A stretch of DNA of 44,255 nucleotides from SURF-25 sp040754255. GTDB taxonomy: Bacteria; Omnitrophota; Gorgyraeia; Gygaellales; Profunditerraquicolaceae. Below, piece after piece: positions 9,001-18,000 of the stretch. Under the pieces are notes generated by a model, which worked only from the letters and a program-made list of their open reading frames with translations, ran no database searches and was not told the DNA's origin. Made by a program: the position numbers and the translations under genes. Each line of letters starts with the position of its first letter. Within the stretch, counting starts at the first letter, position 1. Where the stretch lies: NCBI GenBank assembly GCA_040754255.1, contig JBFMDA010000008.1:1-44255 (forward strand). Direction: 5' to 3'.

Positions 9001-10194
9001 CTTCTGGTGGCGAGGGATTTCATGAATAGCGTGCTGAAGGATAGTGCAAAAAAGGAAGAGGTCCTGGCGGAGCTGGAGGTCAAGCTATCAAATTCAAACG
9101 TAAGCGCCCAAGACATTGAATTTATGACCGGCCAGCTGAGTTGGGAAGACCTCCCCGCAGAAAAGCGTATCGAAAACCTCATGAAACTGCCTGATGAGTA
9201 TTATCAGACGGAATTGGATAAAATAAAAGAGCTCCTTGAGGACCTTGATACGCAGCAGGAAAAAGCCCAACTCGAGAAGCTTCTTTTGCACCTGATTATG
9301 AAAGCCTCCAAATTGCTGCCGCTTGCGCACAAGAACCTGATGCTGGTGCTGATTGATTTTGTCAAGAGGCCGTTGATAACAAAAGACAAGGCGTCCCTCG
9401 TTTCCATGGAAGACCGTTTGAATGTCTTTTTGAAAAGAGCAGCTATAGAGCTCGACCAGAAAACGTTCAGCGATATCCTGGAGGTCTTCAAGGGGGTCAT
9501 CAGGGAATCTACCAACCGCATATATCCATCGAAGAACATAATGCTTGAAATAGACAAGCCGGAAATCAAAAAATATTTTTCTTTTACGCGCCAGCTGTTC
9601 GTTATGCTCGCCTCAAGGCAGGCGCTGGAAAAAGAAAAGAACCCGACTATTTACAGGCTCATCGGCGAATTTTTAAACGAGATAACGTATGCCGAGTTCT
9701 TGGAAACTTTTATACAAGCTATCCTGAATAGCCCTGCGAAGGAAAAAGAGGAATTCCGCAACGTATTTCCCCTTATCGCCTCAAAGGCAATAGACGCGTT
9801 GATACGGCTTGAAGGCAGGAGTGCCCACATGCTTGGGGATTCTTTCCGCGAATACGTAATAAGAAAAAGTATGGCTGATTTTTTGCAGGAACTGGGGGAG
9901 CAGGCAGTGAACCTCTTCTTGGACAAATGCGCTGCCTTAAAAGAAGAGATGAGCGAGCCGCTCATTGAGCTATTGGGGTATTTGAAGAAACCTCGCGGCA
10001 CAGAACTTTTGGTATTGTTACTGCGCCACAACGATCTTTCAATGAGGCGCAGTGCCTTGCTTGCCCTTGGGGATGTCGGGACAGAAAAGGCGGTGGAGGC
10101 GATTACTACGTTTGTACAGATAGAAGAAGATAAAAAGTTACGCCAGTTGGCAAAAGAACAGTTAGCAAGGCTTACAAAAGCAAAAATAACGTAA
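6070..10194 (+). CDS. Giant signalling protein: GGDEF diguanylate cyclase + AAA/STAND-type ATPase + helical/HEAT-like C-terminus
   Basis: 1374 residues. Residues about 20-185 are a GGDEF domain with DxD-type metal residues (MIDLDGFKGIND, 57-68), an inhibitory I-site RKTD (91-94) and the active-site variant AGDEF (100-104). An active, product-inhibited diguanylate cyclase is therefore expected. Residues about 205-640 are an AAA_16/STAND-like module with Walker A GEMGRGKS (236-243) and Walker B FLSFDDLQWAD (355-365), as in MalT-like and adenylate-cyclase-associated ATPases. A domain near residue 680-790 has AIKNFQLYPPGS and a later VLVINGKRIT. The last 70 residues resemble HEAT repeats (RRSALLALGDVGTEKAVEAI). 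It lies just upstream of pilus motor genes, including an MshEN-type protein, so c-di-GMP control of pili is likely. The ATPase trigger is unknown. Confidence 0.88.
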   Translation: MDNPVPNPKSGLRDIRFEEPTFIDPLTGLFNQYYLYQFLPEELKKAKLARYPLAVLMIDLDGFKGINDSYGHLCGDDVLKQLSAILKNAVRKTDMVIRYAGDEFTILLPTADQNTASMLSKRFIQDVQKTVFKGKDGQELHLTISIGFSIFPADGERIDELIELADRALYLSKQKGKNRVSYAKEVNIEAVSYMVAMDSFPCPKFIDRIEELERLRYIFDAIVIKSNLLQVAFISGEMGRGKSRLLSEIGNYARERAAVIHCRASLSHMQDPYHLFANGITDYIQRTGLDKPQLRLVFSQIPPEELDALSLLVVPLTGMAKGSIEFEQEESKRRFLLFKAFLDFLIELNKTQVIFLSFDDLQWADKASLELLHYLGQQEKTKRIFIASCYSLDKYTKAEKKEGLTLQDLLEEMKFEDNCTNIVLDNFSLEETKQMNSAIFPGLVAPEHFYETMYNATKGNPSFIEELLKLLVENGVVLYQDNRWQIKKDFEEKDMPTTIDDLIKKRIKNIDEETKEMIVQAAVAGDDFSVELLKKVGNKDEGFTLELLNRAKKMRLIDELEPKGKYGFINKNIQNMLYNELDEKTRNQLHYAVGNALIDQYKKHEYKMAGELAFHFGNASVGPEVAELKKQLSAKTHTLFNPSEMVGYLDQLAKEVMVEKDAHVVALSDIMQTEALRFVRALQSAIKNFQLYPPGSIRVRSLKEAYAALEPVWKESERLNLGEVERVLVINGKRITPREVDRSNVEFFVSQMLEHNLKTISFIKGVTEQDLDKFLQYFSRPYQVIKDEGGWGEVVKKESLGGIKVDEVRFIQIGGPAKAFEEKKRIEDIMLMEFLLGKIENESVDKNTVIDSLVREPKKFAQTIADASAEAVKAGPQEEEAKDKSKGIDSQAEMIAKNIEKINSEILGDQPRGRNYAKNLAQVIMELDPDLRSKLIRSPSFRTDMRQHDIIDNVMKGTPKEVVADMIVEEYKEHQGNLLVARDFMNSVLKDSAKKEEVLAELEVKLSNSNVSAQDIEFMTGQLSWEDLPAEKRIENLMKLPDEYYQTELDKIKELLEDLDTQQEKAQLEKLLLHLIMKASKLLPLAHKNLMLVLIDFVKRPLITKDKASLVSMEDRLNVFLKRAAIELDQKTFSDILEVFKGVIRESTNRIYPSKNIMLEIDKPEIKKYFSFTRQLFVMLASRQALEKEKNPTIYRLIGEFLNEITYAEFLETFIQAILNSPAKEKEEFRNVFPLIASKAIDALIRLEGRSAHMLGDSFREYVIRKSMADFLQELGEQAVNLFLDKCAALKEEMSEPLIELLGYLKKPRGTELLVLLLRHNDLSMRRSALLALGDVGTEKAVEAITTFVQIEEDKKLRQLAKEQLARLTKAKIT

Positions 10195-10215
10195 CGTGTT
10201 TTTAGAAAGGTTTGT

Positions 10216-10668
10216 ATGTCGCCCGTAAGAAGGACGAAGACCAAGATCGGCGAAATCCTGGTGCAGAAAGGCGTGATTACGCGCGAACAACTCCAGGAAG
10301 CGCTTGTCTTTCAGCACTCGCAGGGGCAGGGTAAGCGCCTTGGCCAGATTTTAGTCGAACTGGGGCACCTTGACAGGGATGAGCTTTGCCTTGCCCTGGC
10401 AGTGCAATGTGGTTATCCCTACATTGCCATAGGGCAGTGCCTTATAGAGCCCGATGTGCTCTCGGCTGTTCCCGAGGAGCTGGTAAAGAAATATCAGATC
10501 CTGCCCATTGACAAAATCGGCGATGTATTGACTATCGCCATGGTGAATCCTCTGGAGAGGTCAGTGATTAAAGAAATCCAGCAGGTTACAGGCAGCCATG
10601 TGATTGCCTATCTTACGACTCCCGTAGAATTGAAAGAATTGATCTCGAAATATTATGCAAAACGTTAG
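10216..10668 (+). CDS. Free-standing MshEN/GspE_N domain protein (candidate c-di-GMP sensor of the pilus motor)
   Basis: 150 residues equal to the N-terminal regulatory domain of PilB/GspE/MshE ATPases without the motor. It contains KIGEILVQKGVITREQLQEAL and RLGQILVELGHLDRDELCLAL, then the core IEPDVLSAVPEELVKKYQILPI and DVLTIAMVNPLERSVIKEI. MshEN domains with these RLG...LxxxG and Q-rich segments bind c-di-GMP in MshE, so binding is plausible here but untested. It ends 14 nt before a PilB-type ATPase that lacks this domain, which suggests a split motor. An AAAGG ribosome site lies 5 nt upstream of the ATG in nearly the same context as the next gene's start. Confidence 0.82.
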   Translation: MSPVRRTKTKIGEILVQKGVITREQLQEALVFQHSQGQGKRLGQILVELGHLDRDELCLALAVQCGYPYIAIGQCLIEPDVLSAVPEELVKKYQILPIDKIGDVLTIAMVNPLERSVIKEIQQVTGSHVIAYLTTPVELKELISKYYAKR

Positions 10669-10682
10669 TATGAAAGGCTTGT

Positions 10683-11933
10683 ATGGCTAAAGAAGACAAA
10701 ATTACCCCCGGGAACAAAGGCCCTGAGAAGGACGACTCGATAGTCGAGATATCCAAAACACTGCTTGAGCAGGACCCGCTGGTAAGGACCGTAAACAAGG
10801 TTATCTCTGACGGGGTAGAGCAGCGCGCAAGCGATATTCTTATTGAGCCCCTGGATGAGCAGGTCCAGATACGCTACCGAATCGACGGCATACTCTACCG
10901 CTATCTTATGTTGCCCAAACAATTCCAGGACGGGGTGCTCACGCGCGTCAAGGTAATGTCGGGCTTGGATATCAGCGAACACAGGCTGCCGCAGGACGGG
11001 CGTTTTAAAATGTTTTATAAGAAATCAGAAGTGGATTTCAGAGTTTCTGTAATCCCGTCAAGCCTGGGGGAAAAGATAGTCTTGCGTATCTTGGACAAGA
11101 CCAAGGTGACCCTTGATATCAATAAATTGGGGTTTGACAGCTTTACCCTTGAGGTGCTCAGGCGTAACCTTGCCAAGCCGTTCGGCATGATACTGGTAAC
11201 CGGGCCTACCGGTTCAGGCAAGACCACGACGTTATATTCGGCCTTAAAGGAAATCGACTCGATAGAAAAGAATATCATTACCGTCGAAGACCCGGTAGAG
11301 TATCAGCTGTTCGGCATCAATCAGGTTGCGGTACATGAGGATATCGGCATGACCTTTGCCAGCGCCCTGCGTTCGATCTTAAGGCAGGACCCCGACATAA
11401 TACTCGTCGGAGAAATAAGGGATTTTGAGACAGCGGATATCTCGGTGAAGGCTGCGCTTACCGGGCACTTATTGTTAAGCACCCTGCATACCACCTCAGC
11501 CATCGGCTCTGTCGTAAGGCTTGTGAATATGGGCATTGAGCCGTTTCTTATCTCATCCGCATGCCTGCTCGTGCTGTCGCAGGTTTTGGCGCGTTCCTTA
11601 TGCCCCCAATGTAAAGAAGCGTATACTGCCCCAGCGCACCTGCAGGAGGAGTTCGAGGCCTTGCACATTCCTCTGCCCAAAGGCCTTACGCTATATAAAA
11701 ACGGCGGTTGTAATGCGTGTAACAATACCGGTTTTAAAGGCAGGATTGCGCTTGCCGAAACCCTGGAGATAACGAATCCCATAAAAGACCTGATTATTGC
11801 CAATGCCTCAGAGCAGGAGATACGGCAGCAGGCAGTCAAAGACGGGTTTACTACCCTTCGGGAGAATGGGTTTAAGCTTGCGTCTAAAGGGTTGACTACG
11901 ATTGAGGAGATCTTAAGGGTAACTTCTTTATAG
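10683..11933 (+). CDS. PilB/GspE-type secretion ATPase lacking the N-terminal domain
   Basis: 416 residues covering only the N2 and catalytic domains of type II secretion/type IV pilus extension ATPases. Visible are SDILIEPL, RLPQDGR, Walker A GPTGSGKT (174-181), the Asp box VEDPVEYQ, Walker B ILVGEIRD and the His box LSTLHTTSA. The zinc-binding pairs CPQC and CNAC follow. The enzyme would hexamerise at the inner membrane and drive pilin polymerisation through PilC. The missing N-terminal domain is encoded by the gene immediately upstream. A second, longer paralogue follows, so this cell carries two extension-type motors side by side; no PilT retraction ATPase is in the window. Confidence 0.92.
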   Translation: MAKEDKITPGNKGPEKDDSIVEISKTLLEQDPLVRTVNKVISDGVEQRASDILIEPLDEQVQIRYRIDGILYRYLMLPKQFQDGVLTRVKVMSGLDISEHRLPQDGRFKMFYKKSEVDFRVSVIPSSLGEKIVLRILDKTKVTLDINKLGFDSFTLEVLRRNLAKPFGMILVTGPTGSGKTTTLYSALKEIDSIEKNIITVEDPVEYQLFGINQVAVHEDIGMTFASALRSILRQDPDIILVGEIRDFETADISVKAALTGHLLLSTLHTTSAIGSVVRLVNMGIEPFLISSACLLVLSQVLARSLCPQCKEAYTAPAHLQEEFEALHIPLPKGLTLYKNGGCNACNNTGFKGRIALAETLEITNPIKDLIIANASEQEIRQQAVKDGFTTLRENGFKLASKGLTTIEEILRVTSL

Positions 11934-11961
11934 GCGCGTAAGAAAACGGATATCAAAAAAA

Positions 11962-13629
11962 ATGTTTAAGGACGACGATAAAAATAAAAACGTACATAAT
12001 GCCGATACGCCTAAGCCTGCTGCTGCGCACCAACCTGCGCACCAAAAGGAAGAAGATGATGATATTGAAGGCCTTCTGACTATCTGCAAAGAGCTGGATT
12101 TGCCCCCGATTAACCTTTCCAAATATAAGATCCAGCCTAACGTGATAAAGCTTATCCCTGAAGATCTGGCACGCACCTATAAGGTGATTCCTATCGCAAA
12201 ATCAGGCAATACCTTGACAATTGCCATAAGCGATCCTTTTGATATTGTCGCCATTGATAGCATCAAGACCGCTTCAAGGTCAGATATCCACCTGGTGATA
12301 AGCTCCGGCTATCAGATTACCAGAAGCATAGAGGAGTATTATAGCGCATTTAGCCTTGAAGAAGCAAAGAGTACAAAAAAAGCCGGCGTCACGGAAGAGG
12401 AAATGCGTGTTGAGACAGTAGGGGCAGAGGATATTGATGCCGAGAAAATGAAAGAGCTGAGCCAGCGCGCACAGATAGTGGAGCTGGTCGATGATATTAT
12501 CAGCGCTGCGGTAAATCAGAGGGCATCCGATATCCATATTGAGCCATTCCCCGATTCCTTAAGGGTCCGTTATAGGATTGACGGCGTATTGCAGGAGCGC
12601 TCAGCGCAAGTCGATAAAAAATACGAAGCAGCAATTATTGCCCGCATCAAAATTATGTCCAAGCTCGATATAACCCAGCGCAGGCTGCCGCAGGATGGAA
12701 GGATCTCGGTTACGCTTAGCGCAAAAGAAATAGACCTGCGTATTTCGATACTACCGCTGGTAACCGGAGAAAAGGTGGTCATGCGAATCCTTGAAAAAGG
12801 GGGCCTTGCAGTAGACCTTGAAAAATTGGGGTTTTCAGCGTATGCGTTCGAGGCGTTTAAAAACGCCTCTTCCCGGCCTCACGGAATGATCATTATTACC
12901 GGCCCTACGGGAAGCGGTAAGTCAACTACCCTGTATGCCATATTGAACAGGTTGAATAATATCACTAAGAATATTATCACTATCGAGGACCCGGTGGAAT
13001 ATCAAATGAAAGGGATAACCCAGATCCAGGTCAAGTCAGACATCGGGCTTAATTTCGCAAGCGTCTTAAGGGCGGTGCTAAGGCAGAACCCCGACATTTG
13101 TATGGTTGGAGAAATCCGCGATTACGAAACAGTTGACATTGCGATAAAATCCGCGCTTACCGGCCACCTTATTTTAAGCACCCTGCATACCAATGATGCG
13201 CCCAGCGCAATCGTGCGGCTTATGAACATGGGGGTTGAGCCCTTTTTGATTTCCTCAACCTTAACGCTTATCGCAGCCCAGAGGCTTTGCCGCAAGGTGT
13301 GCGCAAAATGCAAATACCCATACGAGGTGTCGGTTGAGACGCTTGCCGGGATGCCTAAGGGGTTCAGTGGCACGAAGGCAACGATGTATAAGGGCAAAGG
13401 CTGCAGTGTGTGTAACGGCACCGGTTATTACGGAAGGGTTGCGATTGTCGAAGCAATGATTATCGATGATACATTACGCCACATGATTCTTAAAAAAGAA
13501 TCATTAACCAAGATACGGGATTATGCGCTTAGCCAGGGCATGAAGACGCTGAGGGAAGATGCACTGGAAAAATGCCTGGCAGGCGATATTTCTTTGGATG
13601 AAGCTTTGCGTGTGACTCCGGAAGGCTAA
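11962..13629 (+). CDS. pilB: PilB/GspE type IV pilus assembly ATPase
   Basis: 555 residues. After an acidic, low-complexity start, residues about 45-130 match the second half of a GspE_N/MshEN domain (VIKLIPEDLARTYKVIPI, TLTIAISDPFDIVAIDSI). The first RLG-type half is not recognisable, so c-di-GMP binding is doubtful. The catalytic part has SDIHIEPF, RLPQDGR, Walker A GPTGSGKS, IEDPVEYQ, Walker B MVGEIRD, the His box LSTLHTND and a CxxC...CxxC zinc site (CAKC and CSVC). It powers pilus or pseudopilus assembly from the cytoplasmic side. It is followed 15 nt later by pilC. Confidence 0.93.
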   Translation: MFKDDDKNKNVHNADTPKPAAAHQPAHQKEEDDDIEGLLTICKELDLPPINLSKYKIQPNVIKLIPEDLARTYKVIPIAKSGNTLTIAISDPFDIVAIDSIKTASRSDIHLVISSGYQITRSIEEYYSAFSLEEAKSTKKAGVTEEEMRVETVGAEDIDAEKMKELSQRAQIVELVDDIISAAVNQRASDIHIEPFPDSLRVRYRIDGVLQERSAQVDKKYEAAIIARIKIMSKLDITQRRLPQDGRISVTLSAKEIDLRISILPLVTGEKVVMRILEKGGLAVDLEKLGFSAYAFEAFKNASSRPHGMIIITGPTGSGKSTTLYAILNRLNNITKNIITIEDPVEYQMKGITQIQVKSDIGLNFASVLRAVLRQNPDICMVGEIRDYETVDIAIKSALTGHLILSTLHTNDAPSAIVRLMNMGVEPFLISSTLTLIAAQRLCRKVCAKCKYPYEVSVETLAGMPKGFSGTKATMYKGKGCSVCNGTGYYGRVAIVEAMIIDDTLRHMILKKESLTKIRDYALSQGMKTLREDALEKCLAGDISLDEALRVTPEG

Positions 13630-13644
13630 TAGAGAGAGAAAGAG

Positions 13645-14844
13645 ATGGCGCTATTCAATTATACGGTAATTTCCTATACGGGAAAGAAAATCAACGGCCA
13701 GATTGAGGCACGGGACCGCGCTACCGCTGTCAGTACCTTGCGTAAAAGCCAGTTAATCATCGTTGATATACAGGAGCTTAAAGGGGGAGGGCTTAAACAA
13801 AAAAGCAGGGTCAAGCTTGAGGATTTAATTATCTTTACCCGCCAGCTCGGGGCCTTGGTCAAAGCAGGCGTCCCGCTGGTAAAAGGCTTAAATATCCTTT
13901 TTGGCCAGGTCGAAAACCGCGCATTAAGGCAGATTATTTCTTCGGTAATCACCAAGATAGAATCCGGCTCAAGCCTCTCCGATGCCCTTGCGTATTACCC
14001 GAATATGTTTTCGCACCTTTATATTAACATGATTAAGGCCGGAGAGTTCAGCGGCGCGCTGGATGCAATCCTTGAGCGGCTTTCTACGTATCTTGAAAGC
14101 AATGAACGGCTCGCCCGAAAGGTAAGGGCTGCCTTTATTTACCCGTCAGTCATTCTAACCGTTGCCATACTTATTACCGCAGTTATCTTCCTTAAGGTAA
14201 TACCCGGCTTTGAGGCCATTTTTACCAGTTTGGGCGCAAACCTGCCTTTGCCGACGCAGATAGTCTTTAGCATCAGCCAGTTTTCGCGTAAATACTTCGT
14301 GGTTGCAGCGGGTGGCATGGTCGGTTTATTTTTCTTAATACGGCAAATCCTGCAGCTTCCTGCAGCAGGCATTGCCTTTGACAGGCTCAAGCTTGATTTT
14401 CCCGTATTCGGCCGCGTAATCCGCAAAGTGGTTGTGGCGCGTTTCAGCCGTACCCTTTCAACACTTCTTAAAAGCGGTGTTTCCATATTGGTTGCCCTGG
14501 AAATTAGCAGTAAGACCTCCGGCAATAGAATCGTAGAGGTTGCCCTGGATAAAGTAACCAGCCGTGTGAGTAAGGGTGAAAAAATCGCTGAATCCCTAAT
14601 GGAGAGCAAGCTCTTTGCGCCCCTGGTAGTCAGCCTTGTGGCAGTCGGCGAAGAGACCGGCGATATCTCCTCGATGCTTGATAAAATAGCCTACTTTTAT
14701 GAGGATGAGGTGGATGTGGCAGTGGGCAACCTTACTTCGCTCATTGAGCCTTTTATTATCGTGTTCTTAGGGGTCTTGATCGGCGGTATTGTGCTTTCCA
14801 TATTCTTGCCCATCTTGCAGTTGACACAGGTGATGGGGCGGTAG
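13645..14844 (+). CDS. pilC: PilC/GspF inner-membrane platform protein
   Basis: 399 residues with the duplicated GspF fold: a cytoplasmic helical domain (IIFTRQLGALVKAGVPLVKGL), a transmembrane segment (about 168-190), a second such domain (FSRTLSTLLKSGVSILVALEI) and a C-terminal membrane hairpin ending LPILQLTQVMG. The platform couples the PilB hexamer to pilin extraction from the membrane. A purine-rich ribosome site (GAGAGAAAGAG) directly precedes the ATG. It is the last plus-strand gene before the convergent giant PilX-like genes. Confidence 0.94.
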   Translation: MALFNYTVISYTGKKINGQIEARDRATAVSTLRKSQLIIVDIQELKGGGLKQKSRVKLEDLIIFTRQLGALVKAGVPLVKGLNILFGQVENRALRQIISSVITKIESGSSLSDALAYYPNMFSHLYINMIKAGEFSGALDAILERLSTYLESNERLARKVRAAFIYPSVILTVAILITAVIFLKVIPGFEAIFTSLGANLPLPTQIVFSISQFSRKYFVVAAGGMVGLFFLIRQILQLPAAGIAFDRLKLDFPVFGRVIRKVVVARFSRTLSTLLKSGVSILVALEISSKTSGNRIVEVALDKVTSRVSKGEKIAESLMESKLFAPLVVSLVAVGEETGDISSMLDKIAYFYEDEVDVAVGNLTSLIEPFIIVFLGVLIGGIVLSIFLPILQLTQVMGR

Positions 14845-14848
14845 TAGA

Positions 14849-14990
14849 AAAGGTCAAGGCCGAGGTTAAGGTTAAGAGGTAAGGTTAATGGTTTAGTTGT
14901 TGGGTTAAGTTTTTGGTGTTTTTTACACTAACCACTTTACCTAATAACCAGACACATGACTTTACCTTAACCCAATGACCAATAGGGTCA
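14849..14990. repeat. Degenerate AAGGTTAAGG-word inverted repeat
   Basis: This gene-free stretch holds AAGGTTAAGG-like words on the left and TTACCTTAACCC-like words on the right, around a T-rich centre near 14920-14930. The two sides are imperfect reverse complements, so a long weak hairpin is possible. Related words occur at 18226-18290, 22760-22790 and 33680-33710. Confidence 0.5.
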
Positions 14991-15015
14991 TGCGTATAGC
15001 TATAATTCGCTAATA

Positions 15016-15047
15016 AAAAAAGCGCTTTTTTTTCGAAGCGCTTTTTT
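15016..15047. terminator. Bidirectional intrinsic terminator between convergent genes
   Basis: A 12-bp perfect stem, AAAAAAGCGCTT paired with AAGCGCTTTTTT, encloses an 8-base loop. It has an A-tract on the left and a T-tract on the right, so it can end transcription from both sides. It lies between pilC (plus) and the first giant PilX-like gene (minus). Confidence 0.85.
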
Positions 15048-15088
15048 GTTTTTATGCGATACGCACTACGCTATACGCAATACGAAAC

Positions 15089-18000
15089 TCACCCTCCCGT
15101 ATTATTGTAGAAATAGTCTTCCGAGATCTGCCTCCAGACACTTTCACCGGTCATACCTAACACTGCCTGGTAGTTCTTAGGCACGGCATCAGGGAGCCGG
15201 TCATCGTATTCCTGGTAAACCGTAGGCTGATGTACTGTGGTTGTTCCTAGGTAGGCAGAAGTTGGCGCAGTGAGGTTGCTGGGATTCCTGCGGTAATTGA
15301 GGGGATTCTCGGTTGCATTCGAAGCGCTCCAGTATTCGTCATCGCAGCAGCCTACAGGGTCTCCGGGGGTGTCATAGAGGTTTATCATTGAGCCGTTGAT
15401 ATGGACGGTACCAGCTCTATAGAAATCATAAATATAGTTATACCACCAGTCTTCGAATTGCGTATTCAATACAGAGCCCGGCCCGGAAGAAGGGGTATAA
15501 TTTTGTACAATTGAGCTTGGGAAATTATATGGCGTCAAGAAGAGAGAATTATAGTATTGATGTTCATATTGGTAATTGGTAATATTATTAGGAGGTCTCC
15601 ACTGAGGGCTTTTTGATTGCCATAATGCCTCCTTTGCATCCCGGGTATTTGTATTCCACTGCGCGATTGTGTACGTTATGCCATAAGGATTCCCTCCGGA
15701 TGACCATGAATTGTACAAGTCGGTATAGTCTCCGGTTGTGCCTACCCATATACCATTATCAACCCCAGGAGTGCCTTCTTCGGCAAGGAGTTTGCCTGTT
15801 GCATTGAGCTTATGATACACATATGGATATACATCATACTGTGTTAAATTCGTGCCATAGCTCCACTCATAGCCATTATACCCCCAGAAGTCAACATAGC
15901 TTCTATCCACAAACTGCCCTGTAAGCGCATAGATGATTTTTTTGGTGGCAAGGTGGGATATCTTCCAGTTGACTGTGTTGTAGTTGCCCTTTAAGTAGAT
16001 ACTCTCCTCGCATAGGACCGAGAATACTGCCTTCCTGTCTCCTTCATTGGTGCCGGGAAGCTCGGTTGCGTTGTTTAAGCGGATAGGTACTTTGGAGTAG
16101 ATGATGCCGTTAAAGCTCGGCTTCAATGTAGGCAATACTGTCTTTAAATACCCTACATTGATATCAAAGGCATTGATGGCCTGGTTCGTCCTCCAGTTGG
16201 CAAATGACTTTGGCCAGACAGCCACGGTAAAGCCTGCGCTGTTAAGCCAGTCTCGCATAGTGTTTGCGTTGGTCTCGTCTATGTAGATACCATCCTGCTG
16301 TGCCCTTACCTTATACGGGCTGTCAGCACCGGCCTTGTCGAATAACTGGCCTAAGTCAAAGTACTTCCTGGTAACCCCTCCTTTTATGATATTCGGGTCA
16401 AAGCCTAAATTGGTAATCTGCTGCTGGTATTTCGCAAACCCTGTCGGTTGTTTGACGATATCAAAAACGCGGATGTCTCTATACGGACTTGAAGAGTCAG
16501 TGTGGTCGTCGCCATAGCTGTAATCGTCAAAGAACTCATAGTTGCGGTCGCGGGGGTCGGTAATGATCAAGTCAAAGTAATTTTGCGTAGTGCCGTTCAT
16601 CGGTACGGTAGTTGAAGCGTTGATAGGGACATACGTTGCACTGGCATTATTGTAACAGGTGGTGTTCCAACTCTGACAGTACGTTCCGTTGAGTTTCTTT
16701 CTGTAATGCCAGCCCCAGGTGTTGGTGACGTTGGTGGTTTCTATAATGCAGCCGGGATGGCCTGAGCCGCAGCGCTCGGTTTCGTAAAATTTTACCGGCC
16801 CTGGCTCGACACCGGCATATTTAGTTTCCCATTTGTAGGTTTGCGGCAATGCGCCGGGGATTTCTATCCAGACATTAGTATTGTTGACTCCTAGGTTATT
16901 CTGGTAGGGTTTAAAGATGGCGTTAGCAGAATAGAAGACTCCGGTTGTATTGGTGTAATTGATAAAACCTGTCCCGCTTGCGTCTATATCAAAATAATTC
17001 ACGCGGGCATAGGGAGTGGCGTTAATGACTCCGTCTTGGCTCATCCATTGTGTTTGTGTTTCGTTAGTCCTATATCCCCATACATCGAATATCGGTATCA
17101 ATGAACCATTGTATTGTTTGCCCCAGAAATACGAATCTTCACCAAGCCACACGGGTGGCGCATTGACCGTATCTTGATCAGTTGTCCATCGAAACATAGC
17201 ATAAGGGTCTACATCGCCTGATACATCGCTGGCTTTGGCCCTATATTTATAAGAGGAGGAAGGATAATAGTAAGCGAGGGGGCCGGGTAATACCCCTTCA
17301 TCAGTAGTAGTAAAATTATGATAATGTGCTGTAGAGCCGTTTACATAATTGATCGGATAAGGCGCAGGCGCTTTGTATTGCCGGTAACCCAATGTTGCGT
17401 TTGTCCATTCGCTTGTCTCAATGGAGGTACTGTTGTTTTCATCATACACATCTGCCCGGTCAAGAGAAACAGGGGTTGGATAGTATGACCGTTGGGCATA
17501 TTTAATAGTTCCTGCTGCAGTCATTTCAGTCAGTTTATCAAAACGTAACCCCTTAAAGATAAGACCGTAATTATAAGAAGGGTAAGGCTGGAATGTGATA
17601 TCTTTATTTGAATGGATCCTACCGCCTTTTACCTTGTAGAGATTATCAGCGCCCGCGAAAGTAAGCGGCTGGTTCACGAATATAAAATACTGATACAGAG
17701 GCGTGGGCACATACCTATATTGGGCGTATTTAGAGTAAGAGTATTTGTAGTTGGGGTAGGTGCCGGTACGGTCCTTGTAGGCATGGATAAAGACATTGAT
17801 GACCCCTCCGTCATTGGTCACATACACCCTGAACGAATGGCCTGAAAGGGAGTAGAAGTTATCGGTGATGGATGAGCCGGGCATACGCGGGGTTGAGTCG
17901 GTGGTGGTGCTTGCGAGGGTATCCCACTCATTGCCTGCCTGGGAGATTTCCCACAGCGCTGCTGCCTTGGCAGAGTCAAGCTCACGGGCTACCTGTAGCT

